Under the pieces are notes generated by a model. The model had not been told where the DNA came from, searched no databases, and saw nothing but the letters and a program-made list of their open reading frames with translations. Shown piece after piece: positions 1-9,850 of a DNA stretch of 64,000 nt. Numbering within the stretch: position 1 is the stretch's first letter; each line of letters begins with the position of its first letter. The stretch is from Thermoproteota archaeon (GTDB lineage Archaea > Thermoproteota > Methanomethylicia > Methanomethylicales > Methanomethylicaceae): contig VGLU01000001.1 in NCBI GenBank assembly GCA_016882195.1, forward strand, positions 38,001-102,000. The letters are read 5' to 3'. A program made the translations under genes and the position numbers.

Positions 1-933
1 GCATTATCCTCGCCCAGCGATCTGGAGACCGATTACATAAGGATCATCAACTCACCTAGGGACTTCTTGCTGCCGAGCAGGGAGCCCCTCTTCAGGTATA
101 GAAGCACCGCAACCGTGACCTCGTACGGTCTAAAGATCAGGTTCCCCACGGTGGAGGGACCATGCCCGGTCACCATCGTGCCCGAGTACACCCCTCCCAA
201 GGTGAAGATCGCGTTCTTTGGCATCCACCCGTGCATGGCCAACTCCATAAGGTACCTCGATAAGGTGATGCTCAGCGAGCCCGCCGACCCCTACTACAAG
301 GCCAGGAGGGAGGACATGTTTGTCGCGGTATTGGAGTGCGAGGAGGGGGACCAATACTGCCTCTGCAAGACCGTTGAGAGCTACAAGGTTCCGGAAGGTT
401 ACGCAGACCTGATGATCAGGAGGGGCGGGGACGGTTTCCTGGTAAGGTCAAGATCAAAGCGCGGGGATGAGCTCCTAGCCTCGTTAAAGAGGGGTGAAGT
501 GGCAGGCAAACCCAAGGATCTCGTCCCGAGGCTGAAGGAGGAGTACGCCTTCGATCGAACCGATGAGGCGGGCATAGACGAGAGGGACGCCTCCGAGTAC
601 GTGGGCGCCTGCACACTCTGCGCCTCCTGCACGGTTACATGCCCCACCTGCTACTGCTCGGACATCGAGGACAAGTTCAGCCTAATGGATCCCTCAAATG
701 TGGAGAGGTCGAGGGTGCGTATGTCCTGCCAGAGGAGGTGCTACAGCATGATCGCCGGCGGAACCACCTTCCTGAATACGAAGGAGGCGAGGTTCAAGTG
801 GCGGCTGAAGCACAAATTCCCGTTCTCTGAGAGGGCGTACCAGCTGGTGGGATGCGTGGGCTGCGGCAACTGCATCGCCTTCTGCCCGGCCAGGATAGAC
901 TTCAGGAAGTTCCTCGGGAGGAGGGTTGCCTGA
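1..933 (+). CDS. hydB: Sulfhydrogenase-type [NiFe] hydrogenase beta subunit (HydB-like, 4Fe-4S), 5' end outside window
   Basis: Frame stays open to base 1 upstream of the 67..933 ORF; CTLCASCTVTCPTC and CVGCGNCIAFCPARID cluster motifs; followed by hydG-, hydD- and hydA-like genes. Confidence 0.85.
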   Translation, partial: ALSSPSDLETDYIRIINSPRDFLLPSREPLFRYRSTATVTSYGLKIRFPTVEGPCPVTIVPEYTPPKVKIAFFGIHPCMANSIRYLDKVMLSEPADPYYKARREDMFVAVLECEEGDQYCLCKTVESYKVPEGYADLMIRRGGDGFLVRSRSKRGDELLASLKRGEVAGKPKDLVPRLKEEYAFDRTDEAGIDERDASEYVGACTLCASCTVTCPTCYCSDIEDKFSLMDPSNVERSRVRMSCQRRCYSMIAGGTTFLNTKEARFKWRLKHKFPFSERAYQLVGCVGCGNCIAFCPARIDFRKFLGRRVA

Positions 934-1751
934 CGTCCAAGGAACCCAACCCCTACCTACCGAGGCCTGCCAGCGTCAACTCGGTCAAGAATGAGAGCTT
1001 GGAGACAAAAACCCTGAGGCTGACGCTCATCAACTGGAGGGCCGATTTCCTTCCAGGCCAGTTCGTCCAGCTTCTGCTCCCTGGTGTTGGAGAGGCCCCC
1101 TTCTGCATAACCTCCTCCCCAAGCGACCCGAAGCACATCGAACTGACGATCCTGAGGAGGGGGCTCGTGACGACCGCTTCTCAGTACATCAGACCCGGAG
1201 ACGCCGTTGGGATCAGGGGACCGCTAGGCAGACCTTTCCCCCTGGATCGTTTTCACGGGAGGGACGTACTGCTGGTTGCCACGGGCATAGGCATAGCCGC
1301 CCTAAGGTCGCTCATACTCTACATACTGGAGAACAGGAAGAAGTTCAAGGAGGTGACGCTACTCTACGGTGCCAGATTTCCAGAGGACCTCGTCTACCGC
1401 GACGAGATCAAATCATGGGCAGAGCATGTCAAGGTGATGGTCACCCTGAGCAAGGCAACCGAACAGTGGTCCGGTCTGAGGGGGAGGGTCACAGATCACC
1501 TCAAGGAAGTTTCCCTGCACAAGGACTTAGTAGCCGTGGTCTGCGGCTCACCGGCGGTGATGGAGAGCATCACCAACGAGCTGATCAAGTACGGGTTGAG
1601 CAGTGAGAACATCTACGTCTCTCTGGAGAGGCACATGAAGTGCGGTATAGGAAAGTGCGCCAGGTGCCTCATCCCAGGCGGTCTGCTGGTATGCAAGGAC
1701 GGTCCGGTGTTCAGCGCCAGCGAGATCAGCATTAAGGCCATTGGTGAGTGA
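930..1751 (+). CDS. hydG: Sulfhydrogenase gamma subunit, FAD/NAD(P)-binding and 2Fe-2S (HydG-like); start codon uncertain
   Basis: Ferredoxin-NADP reductase fold motifs (GQFVQLLLPG, PFCITSSP, VATGIGIAALRSL, CGSPAVM) and C-terminal CGIGKCARCLIPG...CKDGPVF. Confidence 0.85.
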   Translation: MTSKEPNPYLPRPASVNSVKNESLETKTLRLTLINWRADFLPGQFVQLLLPGVGEAPFCITSSPSDPKHIELTILRRGLVTTASQYIRPGDAVGIRGPLGRPFPLDRFHGRDVLLVATGIGIAALRSLILYILENRKKFKEVTLLYGARFPEDLVYRDEIKSWAEHVKVMVTLSKATEQWSGLRGRVTDHLKEVSLHKDLVAVVCGSPAVMESITNELIKYGLSSENIYVSLERHMKCGIGKCARCLIPGGLLVCKDGPVFSASEISIKAIGE

Positions 1752-1752
1752 G

Positions 1753-2496
1753 ATGAAACTGGCATTCTACTCGCTGACTTCATGCGAGGGTTGCCTGACA
1801 ACCCTCATAACAAAGCTCGGCCCCGACCTAGAGGGCTTGTGGAACAACTTTGACATAGACTACTTCAAGCTGGTGAGGGAGCCCGTGGGCGGTAGCAGGA
1901 TACCCAAGGCAGACATAGCATTTGTGGAGGGGGCGGTGGTGACGAACCTCGACAGAGAGCAGCTCCTTGAGATAAGAAAGAACTCCCGCTTTGTGGTTGC
2001 CCTCGGCACCTGCGCCTCAAGTGGAAACATCGCCTACACGGCCTCGAGGGGGGTGGACCTGAAGGGCAGGCGCCTGAGGGACGTTGAGATCTCGGAGGCG
2101 GAGCCCATCTCCTCTGTGATCACCGTGGACTATGAACTGAGCGGATGTCCGGTCAGCGCCGAGGAGTTCACCGATGCCTTATTGAGACTCGTGAACAGCA
2201 TCGAGCCCGTCCAGCCGGACTTCAGCGTCTGTTACGAGTGCAAGATGAAGGGGAACGACTGCCTCTTGGAGAAGAGGAGGGTCTGCCTGGGACCCCTTGC
2301 CATGGGGGGTTGCGGAGCCGCCTGCACGTCCGTGGGGGCTCCCTGCTTCAGCTGCCGTGGACCGGCCGCCGAGGCGGATCTTGATGCATACCTCAAGACC
2401 ATCGAGAAGAAGGGCGTCGACAGGCAGAGGGCATTGATGCTGCTACACATGTTTACGGGGAAGAAGGTTAAGGAGGTTCTGAAGAATGAGCAGTAA
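1753..2496 (+). CDS. hydD: [NiFe] hydrogenase small subunit (HydD-like)
   Basis: TSCEGCLTTL N-terminal motif, LGTCASSG, ELSGCPVSAEE, C-terminal Cys-rich GGCGAACTSVGAPCFSCRG. Confidence 0.88.
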   Translation: MKLAFYSLTSCEGCLTTLITKLGPDLEGLWNNFDIDYFKLVREPVGGSRIPKADIAFVEGAVVTNLDREQLLEIRKNSRFVVALGTCASSGNIAYTASRGVDLKGRRLRDVEISEAEPISSVITVDYELSGCPVSAEEFTDALLRLVNSIEPVQPDFSVCYECKMKGNDCLLEKRRVCLGPLAMGGCGAACTSVGAPCFSCRGPAAEADLDAYLKTIEKKGVDRQRALMLLHMFTGKKVKEVLKNEQ

Positions 2497-3796
2497 AGAG
2501 ATAATTATCGATACCAGCGAGCTCAGGTTTATCGAGGGGCACGGCCGTCTCACGGTGAAGATCTCCGGAAAGGATGTCGTGGCGGAGTTCCATAACCTTG
2601 AGGGGCCACGTTTTCTGACCAAGTACCTGAGGGGTAAGCCTGCGGAGATGGCTCCAAGGGTGGCCTCGAGGATCTGCGGCCTCTGCTACACGGTACATTC
2701 CATCAGCGCCGCGGAGGCGGTGGAGAGAGCCCTGGGCATCAAAGTGTCGAAGGAGGTCAGAGATCTGAGGAACGTACTTTACCTAGCAAACAACCTCAGG
2801 AGCCATATGATGCATCTCCTCTACCTCTCCATTCCAGCAATAGAGGGACTGATCAGCGTTCTGAGGATGAGGGACAAGAATGTCTTCAGGGTTGGATCTC
2901 GGATCCTAACCAAGGCCACGGAGCTGATTGAGATATGGGGAGGGAGATCGGTCCACGTGCCCAACGTCGTTGTCGGCGGATTCGGTGCGCCGATAAGGAG
3001 GAAGGAGCTTCTAAAATCTGTGAAGGATCTGGCAGGACTCCTAGAGGATGCCCAAGGCTTCGTCAGATACGCCATGGACCTTGAGCTTCCGGATCTGGAG
3101 AGGTACCGAGTCCTAGCAGCATCGAAGAAGCCCGGCACCTACCCCATATATTCGGAGGATGCCGCCATTGCGCTCTCCGACGGCTCGATCATGAATGGTC
3201 AGGAGTATTACGAGGGACTTGAGGAGGTGACGAAGGAGTACTCCACCTCGAAGCACGTCTACTTCAAGGACACGGAGATCACGGTGGGAGCCCTGTCCAG
3301 GATGATGCTGAACAGGAGGTACCTCAGCTTTGGGGCGAGAACTCTGGTGGAGGAGGTGGAGTGGAGGATAAATCCTTTCTTGGTGGTGAAGGCGCAGGCC
3401 GTAGAGGTCATACACTACATGGAGGAGCTGATCAGGCTAGGAGGCGAGCTCGCGGATGTCATAATGGAGACGGAAAATCCTGCGGTCTGCAGCGTCGTGG
3501 ATCTTGAGACGGCAGAGGGCGCCTATGGTGGAAGTAAAGGGAGGGGAGTATTCATCGCAGAGGCTCCACGGGGCATGCTCTGCCACTCCTGCGAGGTGGA
3601 GGACGGTCTTATAAAGGAGTACAGGGTTTACACGCCCACCGCGGTCAACTCAATGAGCATAGAGAGGGACGCCGTGGAGCTCGTCAAGAGGTTCAGACCG
3701 ATAGGCATGGAGAAGCTAAAGTTCATACTGGAGGACCTCGTCAGGAGCTACGACCCCTGCCTCTCCTGCGCGGTGAGCCTCGACGTTTATGGGTGA
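2486..3796 (+). CDS. hydA: [NiFe] hydrogenase large subunit (HydA-like, group 3)
   Basis: RICGLCYTVH and C-terminal DPCLSCAV NiFe-binding CxxC motifs; adjacent to the small subunit. Confidence 0.9.
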   Translation: MSSKEIIIDTSELRFIEGHGRLTVKISGKDVVAEFHNLEGPRFLTKYLRGKPAEMAPRVASRICGLCYTVHSISAAEAVERALGIKVSKEVRDLRNVLYLANNLRSHMMHLLYLSIPAIEGLISVLRMRDKNVFRVGSRILTKATELIEIWGGRSVHVPNVVVGGFGAPIRRKELLKSVKDLAGLLEDAQGFVRYAMDLELPDLERYRVLAASKKPGTYPIYSEDAAIALSDGSIMNGQEYYEGLEEVTKEYSTSKHVYFKDTEITVGALSRMMLNRRYLSFGARTLVEEVEWRINPFLVVKAQAVEVIHYMEELIRLGGELADVIMETENPAVCSVVDLETAEGAYGGSKGRGVFIAEAPRGMLCHSCEVEDGLIKEYRVYTPTAVNSMSIERDAVELVKRFRPIGMEKLKFILEDLVRSYDPCLSCAVSLDVYG

Positions 3797-3808
3797 CAGG
3801 ATCGTGCG

Positions 3809-4144
3809 GTGAAAAGAATGAAGATCAGGAAGATAAGCGGGCAGCAACTGAAGGGCATGCTGGCGGGGGAGGACCGGTTCGTTGCCGTATTCACCGCCAG
3901 TTGGTGCAGCTTCTGCAGGGTGCTGAGGAGGGAGGTCGAGGCTGCTACGCTGGACTTCACGGTCGTCGAGGTCGACATCTCCGACGAGGGCGACAGCAGC
4001 TGGGAGGAGTTCGAGATAAGCACCGTGCCCACGGCTCTTTTATTCGAGGATGGTAAGGAGGCCGCGAGGAGACCCCCCTCGATCGACGGGCTTAGGCTCA
4101 AAGACCTCAGGGAACTCGGCGGTAGGCGATCCGGATCGCCATGA
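3809..4144 (+). CDS. Thioredoxin-like protein (WCSFC active site)
   Basis: FVAVFTASWCSFCRVLRREVE ... VVEVDISDEGDSSWEEFEISTVPTALLFEDGKE thioredoxin fold with cis-Pro (TVPT). Confidence 0.8.
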   Translation: MKRMKIRKISGQQLKGMLAGEDRFVAVFTASWCSFCRVLRREVEAATLDFTVVEVDISDEGDSSWEEFEISTVPTALLFEDGKEAARRPPSIDGLRLKDLRELGGRRSGSP

Positions 4145-5243
4145 GAGTTATCAATATCGAGAAGGCGCCAACGAGGCCGAGGATAAGGTAGGGGAAGGAG
4201 GGCGCTATGGTGAACCCCAGGTATCCCATTGTGAGGGGGCCAATCAGTTGGCCTAGGCCTATGGACGACTCAAAGAGACCCGCGTAGAGCCCCTTGGCGG
4301 CCTTGTTTAGCATGTATACCAAAGAGTATGCGTAGAGAAAACCCAACGAGAGACCCAAGAAGGCCACGGAGACGGCGAAGCCATAGATGGACGGCATGGC
4401 CCAAGACGCAAACATGGCCAAGGACAGGAAGAGCATGCCCGCGGGAAGCATCTTCTCCTTCACGAGCTGGACAAGCCTATAGTAGAAGAGGAAGACGGCG
4501 GTCCTCATGATCCCTGCGAGGCCCACCAAGTACCCGATGAATGAGGGGGAGATCCCGTTCATGCTTGCGTACGCTGGGAACAGGAAGAAGAAGGAGAGAA
4601 CCGTGAAGCCCCACAGTATCATGGTATACAGGATGATGGGCATGCCCATATTGGAAGTCATTTCCGTTACCTGATCCTCTTTATGGCTTACGCCAGCACC
4701 CCTGACATAGAAGAGGACGATTATGCTGAGTGCCATGAGGAGGGCGGTGCATACGAAGGCGTACACGATGTCGGTGAATGAGACCAAGATGCCCATAAGG
4801 AAGGGCCCGACCATGTAGCCGGCACTCCATGAGACGCTGTACAGCCCGACGGCCGCCGATCTGGACCTCCCCGGGGCGTTGTCCCCAACGAAGGCCTCCG
4901 CGGAGGGCCATATGAGCGAGAAGGAGGTCCCTTCGAGGATCCTGAGCACTGCCAGCTGCGAAAGCCCCGATGAGACCGCGTAGGAGAGGGATGCCGCCAG
5001 ATAGATGCCCAGACCGCCGATTATGACGAGCTTCCTCCCCACCCTGTCGGAGAGCTTTCCGAAGATAGCGGGCGCGAAGACATAGGGCAGGGCGACCAGT
5101 GCACCCAAGATGCCAAGCTCCCACTCATTGGCTGAGAACGTGAGGCCTGCAAAGAGGGGGACCGCGGGCGTCATAATTCCAAAGCCGGTGGATAGCAGGA
5201 AGATGGCGAGGTAGAACATGTACATGGGTGTTCTGCGGATCAA
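4107..5243 (-). CDS. MFS transporter
   Basis: 12-TM hydrophobic pattern and GKLSDRVGRKLVI loop 2-3 signature. Confidence 0.85.
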   Translation of the reverse strand: MIRRTPMYMFYLAIFLLSTGFGIMTPAVPLFAGLTFSANEWELGILGALVALPYVFAPAIFGKLSDRVGRKLVIIGGLGIYLAASLSYAVSSGLSQLAVLRILEGTSFSLIWPSAEAFVGDNAPGRSRSAAVGLYSVSWSAGYMVGPFLMGILVSFTDIVYAFVCTALLMALSIIVLFYVRGAGVSHKEDQVTEMTSNMGMPIILYTMILWGFTVLSFFFLFPAYASMNGISPSFIGYLVGLAGIMRTAVFLFYYRLVQLVKEKMLPAGMLFLSLAMFASWAMPSIYGFAVSVAFLGLSLGFLYAYSLVYMLNKAAKGLYAGLFESSIGLGQLIGPLTMGYLGFTIAPSFPYLILGLVGAFSILITLMAIRIAYRRVP

Positions 5244-5333
5244 ACTCTCTATCCCCCAATGTTGATTAGCCTGGCTGGAACTCCTTTACTCCACCTCGGA
5301 GGGAGATAAAAAACTTCCCATCGCCACATCTCC

Positions 5334-6518
5334 TCATGTCCTCACCGACTTGCCACGAGCCAGAGAGGCAAACAGACCGATGACGCAGAGTACCGAGAAT
5401 ATTAGGAAGGCAGCCCTTAATCCGGCGATAAAAGGTTCGCTGTTGGCGGGCGACAGCACTACGGTTCCAACAAATATCGATAGCACGACCATGGCAATTG
5501 CCATGCTGACCACCTGCCCAAGGAGTCGCATAGTTGATACCATCGCCGAGGCTATACCGAAAACGTTCCTCTCCACCGAACCCATTATTGCGTTGGTGTT
5601 GGGAGAGCTGAAGAGGGCGAAGCCTACACCCATTACCATCAGAACGGCTATGATTAGCAAGATATCGGTCCCTCTATCTATGAGGATGAAGGCAACAAGA
5701 CCGGCAGCGTTTATCCCTATGCCCAAGGAGGCCACCAGTCTGGGCGCTATCCTGTCCGAGAGCCACCCTGCAGCGGGGGAGAGGAGGACCTGAACCACCG
5801 GCTGGGCGACCAGAATCGTTCCGGCAATCTGAGCGTCCAGCCCCTTGACGAGCTGAAGGTACAGGCTCAGAAAGAACGAGATGGCGTAGGTTGCGCTGTA
5901 GTTTATCAGCGCCGCCAGGTTGGAGAAGGCGAATACGCGATTGTACCTGAAGAGCCTGAGATCGAGCACGGGTGACGGTACTCTCAACTCCCAAGCTATG
6001 AATAGCGAGAGGCAGAGAAGACCCCCCAACAGCGCCAGAAGGGTCTGCAGCGGCAAGCCAGCCACCGTCGTACCTCCGCCCGAGTTCGAGAAGGAGAGGG
6101 ACCCCCATATAATCGAGGTGAGCGCTACTCCATAGAGTATGGAGCCGGCGAGGTCGAACTTCGATCCAGAAGCGTCCGCCCACTCGTCCTTGAGCCAGTA
6201 GAACGTGAGGAGGGCGGCGATCAGACCTAAAGGCACGCTCACTAGGAATATGCTCCTCCAGCCGAAGTTCTGAGTAAGGACCCCGCCCAGGAAGGGACCC
6301 AAGGCAATCCCCGTGTACACCGTCGCCACGTTTATCCCCAAGGCCCTCCCCCTCTCCCCCGGCGGGAAGACCGAGGTGAGGATGGCAACAGAGGTGCCGA
6401 ATATCATTGAGCCCCCAAAGCCCTGAACCACCCTAGATATGAGCAGAGATGCCACCGAGTTGGAGAGCGATACAGCAAAGGACGCAGCAGTGAATATCAG
6501 CAGACCTGCGAGGAAGAC
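5334..6518 (-). pseudogene. DHA2/EmrB-type MFS transporter, N-terminally truncated
   Basis: Open frame VFLAGLLIFTAASFAVSLSNSVASLLISRVVQGFGGSMIFGTS... matches TM3 onward of 14-TM MFS; TM1-2 and the D-R-GR-R loop are missing and a stop lies in frame at 6558-6560. Confidence 0.65.
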
Positions 6519-6778
6519 GCTCGAGGCTAGAAATATATATTGACATACTGGCGTGCATTAGGAGAGGCGTGCAAAGCCCGACCAACATAATGTATAAGGC
6601 AAACCTTTCTTGGGAACCCCTGCAGGAGCACCTCCGTTCACTGCTTGAACAGAATCTCATTGTGCGTGAAGCTGTGGGGGCGAGGGAGAGGTATCGGATT
6701 ACCGAACGCGGGGTCAGCGTTCTAACCTACTTCGGAAAGGTGAAGGACGAGTTGCCGCCCCTCAAAATCTCAGTCTGA
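6515..6778 (+). CDS. Archaeal winged-helix protein, lacks a canonical start codon (5' end lost)
   Basis: In-frame extension upstream of the 6569 ORF reads RRSRLEIYIDILACIRRGVQSPTNIMYKANLSWEPLQEHLRSLLEQNLIVRE...YRITERGVSVL; no ATG/GTG/TTG where the family N-terminus is expected. Confidence 0.65.
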   Translation, partial: RRSRLEIYIDILACIRRGVQSPTNIMYKANLSWEPLQEHLRSLLEQNLIVREAVGARERYRITERGVSVLTYFGKVKDELPPLKISV

Positions 6779-7111
6779 AATGTGCTCCGCAGGGACGTTC
6801 AGCTCCTCACTCAACCAGCCTTTCAGGTTCAGTATGTACCTGTAGACCGTAACACCGGCGACTGCAATCAGGATAATGTCCTTGTTCCGCATCTGGAAGG
6901 CGACCGCCTTCGCGCCCCTTCCCCTCATTTTAAAGTCAGTCCAGCTCTCGCACTCCACCACAGTGGCCTCAGGGGCCCTCCGCCTGATCTCCTGGATCGC
7001 TGCCCTGAGTTCCTCGATGGATCCGTCCAGGCTCTTCTCGTGCTCCTTCAAGGTGTTGATGATCAGGTCGAGTACCTCAGCCTTTCCCTCCCCCACCACC
7101 ATGTTACACAC
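6770..7111 (-). CDS. Hypothetical protein (113 aa)
   Basis: ORF with coding-like composition, tail-to-tail with the winged-helix gene. Confidence 0.5.
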   Translation of the reverse strand: MCNMVVGEGKAEVLDLIINTLKEHEKSLDGSIEELRAAIQEIRRRAPEATVVECESWTDFKMRGRGAKAVAFQMRNKDIILIAVAGVTVYRYILNLKGWLSEELNVPAEHISD

Positions 7112-7290
7112 CTCAAAATAAATTCGTTAACTCCTAACAGGTAATGACTAACTAATATAAATAACTGCCTAACCACTAATATGGTTTTATAATATATATT
7201 CTACCTTCACGGGTCTTTACTTCTTATAGGCTGATCTAGGCAGGATGAAAATTACAGAAGAAGACTGTAGGTCAGTCCCTTAAATATTTA

Positions 7291-7686
7291 ATGGTCTGCA
7301 TTATCCACGGCCTCATCGCCACATCGCTGTTTTCCATGCCGGGCGGGCTCGCCGCCGATCAGCCGGAGTTCGATGTAACCGTGGCTGACGGCGTGGCCGA
7401 CGGGAACGCCGTGTTTATTCAAGATCCCGCATGGCCCCTGCAGCAGATAGGGGCGGACGTGGCCATATCCAGGAACGTCACAGGCCAGAGCGTACGCATA
7501 GCCATCATTGACACGGGCATAGACTACAGCCACCCTGACCTGATGCACGCCTATGTAGGCGGGTACGACTTTGTCAACAGTGACGATGATCCCTACGACG
7601 ACCACGGCCACGGGACATTCGTGGCGGGCGTCATCGCCGGAACCATCGACGGGAGGAGAGGCAGCCCATGGCGGTTTAGAATATGA
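7291..7686 (+). pseudogene. Subtilisin-like serine protease fragment (S8)
   Basis: VRIAIIDTGIDYSHPDL (catalytic Asp) and DDHGHGTFVAGVIAG (catalytic His), then the frame diverges and stops before the GTSMAAP Ser region. Confidence 0.7.
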
Positions 7687-7760
7687 TGGCGGTTGACTGC
7701 ATATACGTTCTTATGTTCAATAGCTGCGCACTTACACTCAAGAGAACCGTTGAAGACATG

Positions 7761-8543
7761 TTAGAAGGCGGAATCGCAGCGTACCCCCCGCCTTTTGCAT
7801 GTGTCCTCGAGCGTTCTAAAGGTCCTTTCCAAGGTGCCTCGTCTTATGGAGAGGATATCGTTCACTGATAGGATCCTTCCGATCCTTGTCAGCATCATGG
7901 GCTTGATGTTGAGGCGGTCGTACAGGATCCTGCTCCTCGTCCTCTGGGCCAGACCGGTTATGGACTCGATCTCCTCTGGGGAGTCGTTAAAGCCAGGGAT
8001 TACCGGACCGTAGAATATCCATGTCCTTACCCCCTTAGAGGAAGCCTCCTCCAACGCATGAACCCTCTCCTCGGGTGGCGGAGCCCCTGGCTCAAAGCAC
8101 CTGCGGAACGCATCGTCCATGGAGGTTATTGTCATGCCGACCTCGAAATTGTCCCCCTTCATTATGTCCAGATCCCTCAGAACGAGTGGCGACTTCGTCT
8201 GCACCGAGACCGGGAACTCCGCATCCTTAAGCATGGAGAGGGCCTCCCGCGTTATCCCCAAGGACCGCTCAACGGGCTGGTACGGGTCGGTCACTGTGCT
8301 CACGCCAACGGCGCCGGGGCGTAGCCTCTTCAGATCAGCGCGAAGGTGATCAAGGACGCCCTCCTTAACAAGTACTTCGCCCCCCCACTCAGATGAGGAG
8401 ACGCGCCCCTTGAGCACGTCCGGGACGTAACAGTAGAGGCAGCCGTGCTGACAACCCACATAGGGGTTAAACGCGTACATCAGCCCGGGAAGCGCGCTCC
8501 TCGAGAGCGCCGATTTGCAGGGTATCGCCTTTACCTCGATCAT
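7761..8543 (-). CDS. Radical SAM protein, SplB/photolyase-like (COG1533 type)
   Basis: YAFNPYVGCQHGCLYCYVP CxxxCxxC motif; STVTDPYQPVE. Confidence 0.85.
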   Translation of the reverse strand: MIEVKAIPCKSALSRSALPGLMYAFNPYVGCQHGCLYCYVPDVLKGRVSSSEWGGEVLVKEGVLDHLRADLKRLRPGAVGVSTVTDPYQPVERSLGITREALSMLKDAEFPVSVQTKSPLVLRDLDIMKGDNFEVGMTITSMDDAFRRCFEPGAPPPEERVHALEEASSKGVRTWIFYGPVIPGFNDSPEEIESITGLAQRTRSRILYDRLNIKPMMLTRIGRILSVNDILSIRRGTLERTFRTLEDTCKRRGVRCDSAF

Positions 8544-9850
8544 GTAAGGTCGCTTCTCCTGAAGTAGTCGTCGATCCTCCTCTGAAGGATCGTGTCCCTG
8601 AGCAGGGCGCTCTCCTCAACCCACCTCGAAGGTGGGACCACCAAGAAGTCCTTCAGATACATAAGGCAGGATCTCAGATCCTCGAAGATCCTCGGGGTGC
8701 CCTTGAACATAGACCTCACGTTCTCCCTCACGAACCACACCCCTAAAGGCAGCGGGAATTCCGGCATTATCTCCCTGACGACCAGGACGGTGGCCTGCCT
8801 CTTCAGCCTCTTCAGGTGCTCCGCGACCCCCAGGCGGGTGGAGAAGTAGCAACCACCGATATCAGGGTAAGTCTTCCTGCCGTAGTACCCCTCATCGTCA
8901 CCGATCACGGCTGCGTCCTCGCCTCTCAAGTTCCAGAAGGTCCCCGGGAACCAGGCCTCCATCCACTCGAAGGACCACTTTCTGGGCATGAGGATGGCGG
9001 CGAAGGTGTTGTGCTGGTAGGAGTGGGCGTAGACCATGTACTTGTCAACGGTCTCGAACGCCTTGATCTCGTCGATCAGCCTCTTGGAGAGAAGGCTGTC
9101 CACCGCCGTTATGCCCCACCTCGTCGGCACCATCTTCCTATTCCTTGAGAGTCCGAAGACTCCCATGCTGAAGGCCTTCTGCAGGCGGGAGACCTGTAGC
9201 CCCGATCTGTAGAGGTCGTCTACGGCCTCCGCCGCCCTGAGGTCAACATCGTAGTACGCCTTCTCGATCCTGTGATCCACCCTTATGGACGATACATCGA
9301 AGCTCTTGAGGGGGGCAGATGGCCCGAAGGGCTGCGAGTTATCGTCAAAGGAGACTCTGTCTGTGGGTTTTTTGAGGAACTCTACCTCGGTGTCGGCCGG
9401 TGAAGACCCCATGGACAACTCCTGCAGGGACTCCACGACCCTGCCGCCCCTCCTGACGGAGTCTATGGGAAGCCTTGTAGTCCCCCTCACCAGGGAGTAC
9501 CTGTAGTTGACGATGGTCTCCACCGGCTTGCCGAACCAAGCCTCTGGGATGTCCATTACCTCCGTGTCCCCGATGAACGGTGGAACCATCGGACCCGCAA
9601 AGACATAGGGGTACCCGAACCTTCCCACAAAGACGGAGGGCGGGGAGGAGCCCACGAACTCCTTCGTATTTATTACGTTGAGGTTCTTGATGTAAGCCCT
9701 TGCCTTGAGCTCTATCGGGCAGATAGACTTGCCGCAGAGACGCCTCCCTCCCCTGCACATTATGCAGAGGGTTGTGTGCTTGGACCTGACCCTGACATCT
9801 GCCCCTGAGGACAGCTCCCTGGACAGGAAAGAGGAGTACCAGCGATCCAT
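8540..9850 (-). CDS. nreA: Nre family archaeal DNA repair protein
   Basis: N-terminal Zn motif CIMCRGGRRLCGKSICPIE, FVGRFGYPYVFAGPMVPP; C-terminal QRRIDDYF PIP box. Confidence 0.85.
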   Translation of the reverse strand: MDRWYSSFLSRELSSGADVRVRSKHTTLCIMCRGGRRLCGKSICPIELKARAYIKNLNVINTKEFVGSSPPSVFVGRFGYPYVFAGPMVPPFIGDTEVMDIPEAWFGKPVETIVNYRYSLVRGTTRLPIDSVRRGGRVVESLQELSMGSSPADTEVEFLKKPTDRVSFDDNSQPFGPSAPLKSFDVSSIRVDHRIEKAYYDVDLRAAEAVDDLYRSGLQVSRLQKAFSMGVFGLSRNRKMVPTRWGITAVDSLLSKRLIDEIKAFETVDKYMVYAHSYQHNTFAAILMPRKWSFEWMEAWFPGTFWNLRGEDAAVIGDDEGYYGRKTYPDIGGCYFSTRLGVAEHLKRLKRQATVLVVREIMPEFPLPLGVWFVRENVRSMFKGTPRIFEDLRSCLMYLKDFLVVPPSRWVEESALLRDTILQRRIDDYFRRSDLT

